Source of the DNA: Microbacterium sp. LKL04
GTDB taxonomy: Bacteria > Actinomycetota > Actinomycetes > Actinomycetales > Microbacteriaceae
Length of the DNA: 64,000 nucleotides
Reading direction: 5' to 3'
Assembly (NCBI RefSeq): GCF_900102005.1
Contig: NZ_LT627736.1
Span: 2,858,024-2,922,023, forward strand
The translations under genes were made by a program, and so were the position numbers. The notes below the pieces were generated by a model that was not told where the DNA came from, made no database searches, and saw only the letters and a program-made list of their open reading frames with translations. Of this stretch, positions 62,610 through 64,000 are shown piece after piece (position 1 is the stretch's first letter; the number at the start of each line of letters is the position of its first letter).

Positions 62610-63779
62610 TCAGACGGCCTCGACCGAGTGCCCGCGGGGGATCGCGAGGGTGAGGCCGCCGGCGACGACGCGCACCGCGATGCGCGTCGCCTCGCCGAAC
62701 TCGTCGCCGTCGAGCTGCACGGGGTGCGCCTCTTCGGCGGCGAGGTCGATGCCCTTGCCGCGCGAGTAGCGGACGGAGTTGTCGGCGGTGCGCACGGCGA
62801 GGATCTTGCGGCCGGCGCGGAACTTGCGCAGCACGCTGTTGTCCCACGCGAGGCGGCGCCAGACCAGCAGCCAGCCGAGGGCCGAGCGCGGTTGCAGGAT
62901 GGCGACGTCGAGTTCGCCGTCGGTGATGGATGCCTCGGGGATGAGTTCGAGCCCCGCTTGCAGCGAGCCGCAGTTGGCGAACAGGACGCTCTGCACGTCG
63001 GCGCGGTGGATGCGATGACCGGGCACCTGGTAGACGACGGGGAACGGCTTGGCCTGCGCGATCGAGCGGGCCGCACCGTCGACGTAGGCGACCCAGCCGA
63101 CCTTCTTCTTGAGGTCGCTGTTGGTGTTGGCGATCATCGCGGCGTCGAGGCCCATACCGCCCATGACGACGAATGCGTGCTCCGCCGTCTCGCCGTCGGG
63201 CCGCCGCAGCTGCGCGAGACCCACGTCGATCGCGAGGGTGTCGCCGTCGAAGGTCGCCGCGATCATCGCGGCCGGGTCGGCGAGGGGGAGCTGCAGGTTG
63301 CGGGCGAGGAGGTTTCCGGTGCCGCTCGGGACGATCGTGAGAGGGACGCTCGAGCCGGTCATCGCCTCGCTGACGGCCCGGACCGTGCCGTCGCCGCCGG
63401 CGACGAGCACGGCGTTGACACCTTCCGCCAGCGCCTGGCGTGCGACGTCGTCGCCGAGGTCGTCGACCGTCGTCTCGTAGAAGAGCGGCTCGGACCAGCC
63501 GGCATCCTTCGCCGCACGGGCCACCTGCTCGCGCAGCTCGTCGCCGTCGACCTTGATCGGGTTGTAGACGAGGGCGGCTTTGGGGCTCGGCCGGCCCTCC
63601 ACATCGGGCATCGGCTCCGGCGACCCGCTGCGATCGACGCGGCGTGCCTCTCCGGTCTCGTCGTCCCGTGTGTCGGCGGAGACGTCCTCGGGCTCGCGGA
63701 TCACCCCGTCGGGTTCGGCTGCGGTAGCCGGGTCGTGCGCGTCGTCGGAGCGGTGCGTCGTGCCGGGATCGGTCGCCAT
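62610..63779 (-). CDS. Diacylglycerol kinase family protein with acidic N-terminal extension
   Basis: 389 residues. The first about 65 are disordered and acidic (Asp/Glu/Pro-rich). The DAGK domain begins at KAALVYNPIKVDGDELREQV and has the canonical VLVAGGDGTVRAV and IVPSGTGNLLARNL motifs. The C-terminal sandwich includes ITDGELDVAILQPRSALGW. It phosphorylates a membrane lipid such as diacylglycerol or a related alcohol. The ATG at 63779 has TATCCT 6 nt upstream. It is divergent from serS across 101 bp. Confidence 0.9.
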   Translation of the reverse strand: MATDPGTTHRSDDAHDPATAAEPDGVIREPEDVSADTRDDETGEARRVDRSGSPEPMPDVEGRPSPKAALVYNPIKVDGDELREQVARAAKDAGWSEPLFYETTVDDLGDDVARQALAEGVNAVLVAGGDGTVRAVSEAMTGSSVPLTIVPSGTGNLLARNLQLPLADPAAMIAATFDGDTLAIDVGLAQLRRPDGETAEHAFVVMGGMGLDAAMIANTNSDLKKKVGWVAYVDGAARSIAQAKPFPVVYQVPGHRIHRADVQSVLFANCGSLQAGLELIPEASITDGELDVAILQPRSALGWLLVWRRLAWDNSVLRKFRAGRKILAVRTADNSVRYSRGKGIDLAAEEAHPVQLDGDEFGEATRIAVRVVAGGLTLAIPRGHSVEAV

Positions 63780-63880
63780 GCGTACAGGATAGGGCTCGGC
63801 ATCCGCCTCTCGGAGACCCTTGCGCTCGCGTCCCTTCCGCACCAGGGCGGGGGTGGGGAGGCCGCGACTAGACTCGACGG

Positions 63881-64000
63881 GTGATCGATCTCGCCCTCCT
63901 CCGTGACGACCCCGCCCTCGTGAAGCGTTCGCAGGAGGCTCGCGGCGAGTCGCCCGACACGGTCGACGAGGCACTGGCCGCCGACCGCGAGCGTCGCACC
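63881..64000 (+). CDS. serS: Seryl-tRNA synthetase, N-terminal fragment (3' end outside window)
   Basis: The first 40 codons are present. [25 protein letters not shown] matches the conserved start of the SerRS coiled-coil tRNA-binding arm. The gene continues past the window, so the catalytic domain is not visible. The GTG at 63881 is preceded exactly 6 nt by TAGACT (63869-63874), so an essential gene appears to use leaderless translation. Confidence 0.9.
   Translation, partial: MIDLALLRDDPALVKRSQEARGESPDTVDEALAADRERRT

Noticed and set aside
1..64000. CRISPR arrays, tRNA or rRNA genes, insertion sequences
   Set aside because: No regularly spaced repeats, no tRNA T-arm plus acceptor pairs, no transposase-like frames or terminal inverted repeats were seen by eye; small RNAs cannot be excluded.

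Overview
The window is a high-GC (about 70%), densely packed actinobacterial chromosome segment. It has GTG starts, ATGA/GTGA overlaps and the frequent 'GGATGCC' codon context seen in Microbacteriaceae. The best guess is Microbacterium or a close relative. This rests on codon style and gene content; no rRNA or species marker is present. I saw no rRNA, tRNA, CRISPR array, insertion sequence or prophage.

Layout. 1-4597: the TreX (3' end only)-TreY-TreZ operon, which makes trehalose from glycogen. 4788-10770: DUF222/HNH nuclease, TspO-like membrane protein, class I amidotransferase, a LysR-type effector domain with no HTH, a membrane-anchored thermonuclease, a hexapeptide beta-helix protein, and a YitT protein with a small monooxygenase. 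10783-18073: Nei glycosylase and Lhr helicase (DNA repair), then an ABC-F protein with a hairpin-rich leader that looks like an attenuator. 18354-25634: hydrolase, degenerate Nudix protein, threonine aldolase, MFS transporter, DUF6421-like protein with a divergent AsnC regulator, and a lipid-kinase-like protein. 25706-29857: a two-component system followed by an MacB/FtsX-type ABC exporter. 29909-35620: SRPBCC protein, a domain-permuted GH3 glucosidase behind a perfect CebR-type operator, ComB-like, SprT-like, TPR and spermidine-synthase-like proteins. 35769-41417: a peptide/nickel-type ABC importer whose fused double ATPase is encoded convergently. 41498-47702: galK, galT, a LacI regulator with two operators, galE and pgm. 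47766-51819: LysR, EamA, pheA and a luciferase-like monooxygenase. 51872-61059: a LacI-controlled sugar locus with a secreted multidomain esterase, the regulator, a GH42 beta-galactosidase and a CUT1 importer. 61171-64000: photolyase, a second lipid-kinase-like protein and the start of serS.

How it fits together. The strongest theme is galactoside use. The esterase (outside the cell), the CUT1 importer and the GH42 enzyme share one operator, TGTGCACGTTCACA. The two main promoters are near-copies of each other. The galactose released would feed galK, galT, galE and pgm, all encoded within 15 kb and partly under a second LacI system (TGTTNNCGNNAACA). GH3 adds a CebR-controlled beta-glucoside branch, and TreXYZ links glycogen to trehalose.

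Two cross-cutting patterns stand out. About twenty genes have a TANNNT -10 hexamer exactly 6-7 nt before the start codon, which predicts leaderless mRNAs. Several intergenic regions carry long-arm palindromic elements with different sequences but the same design.
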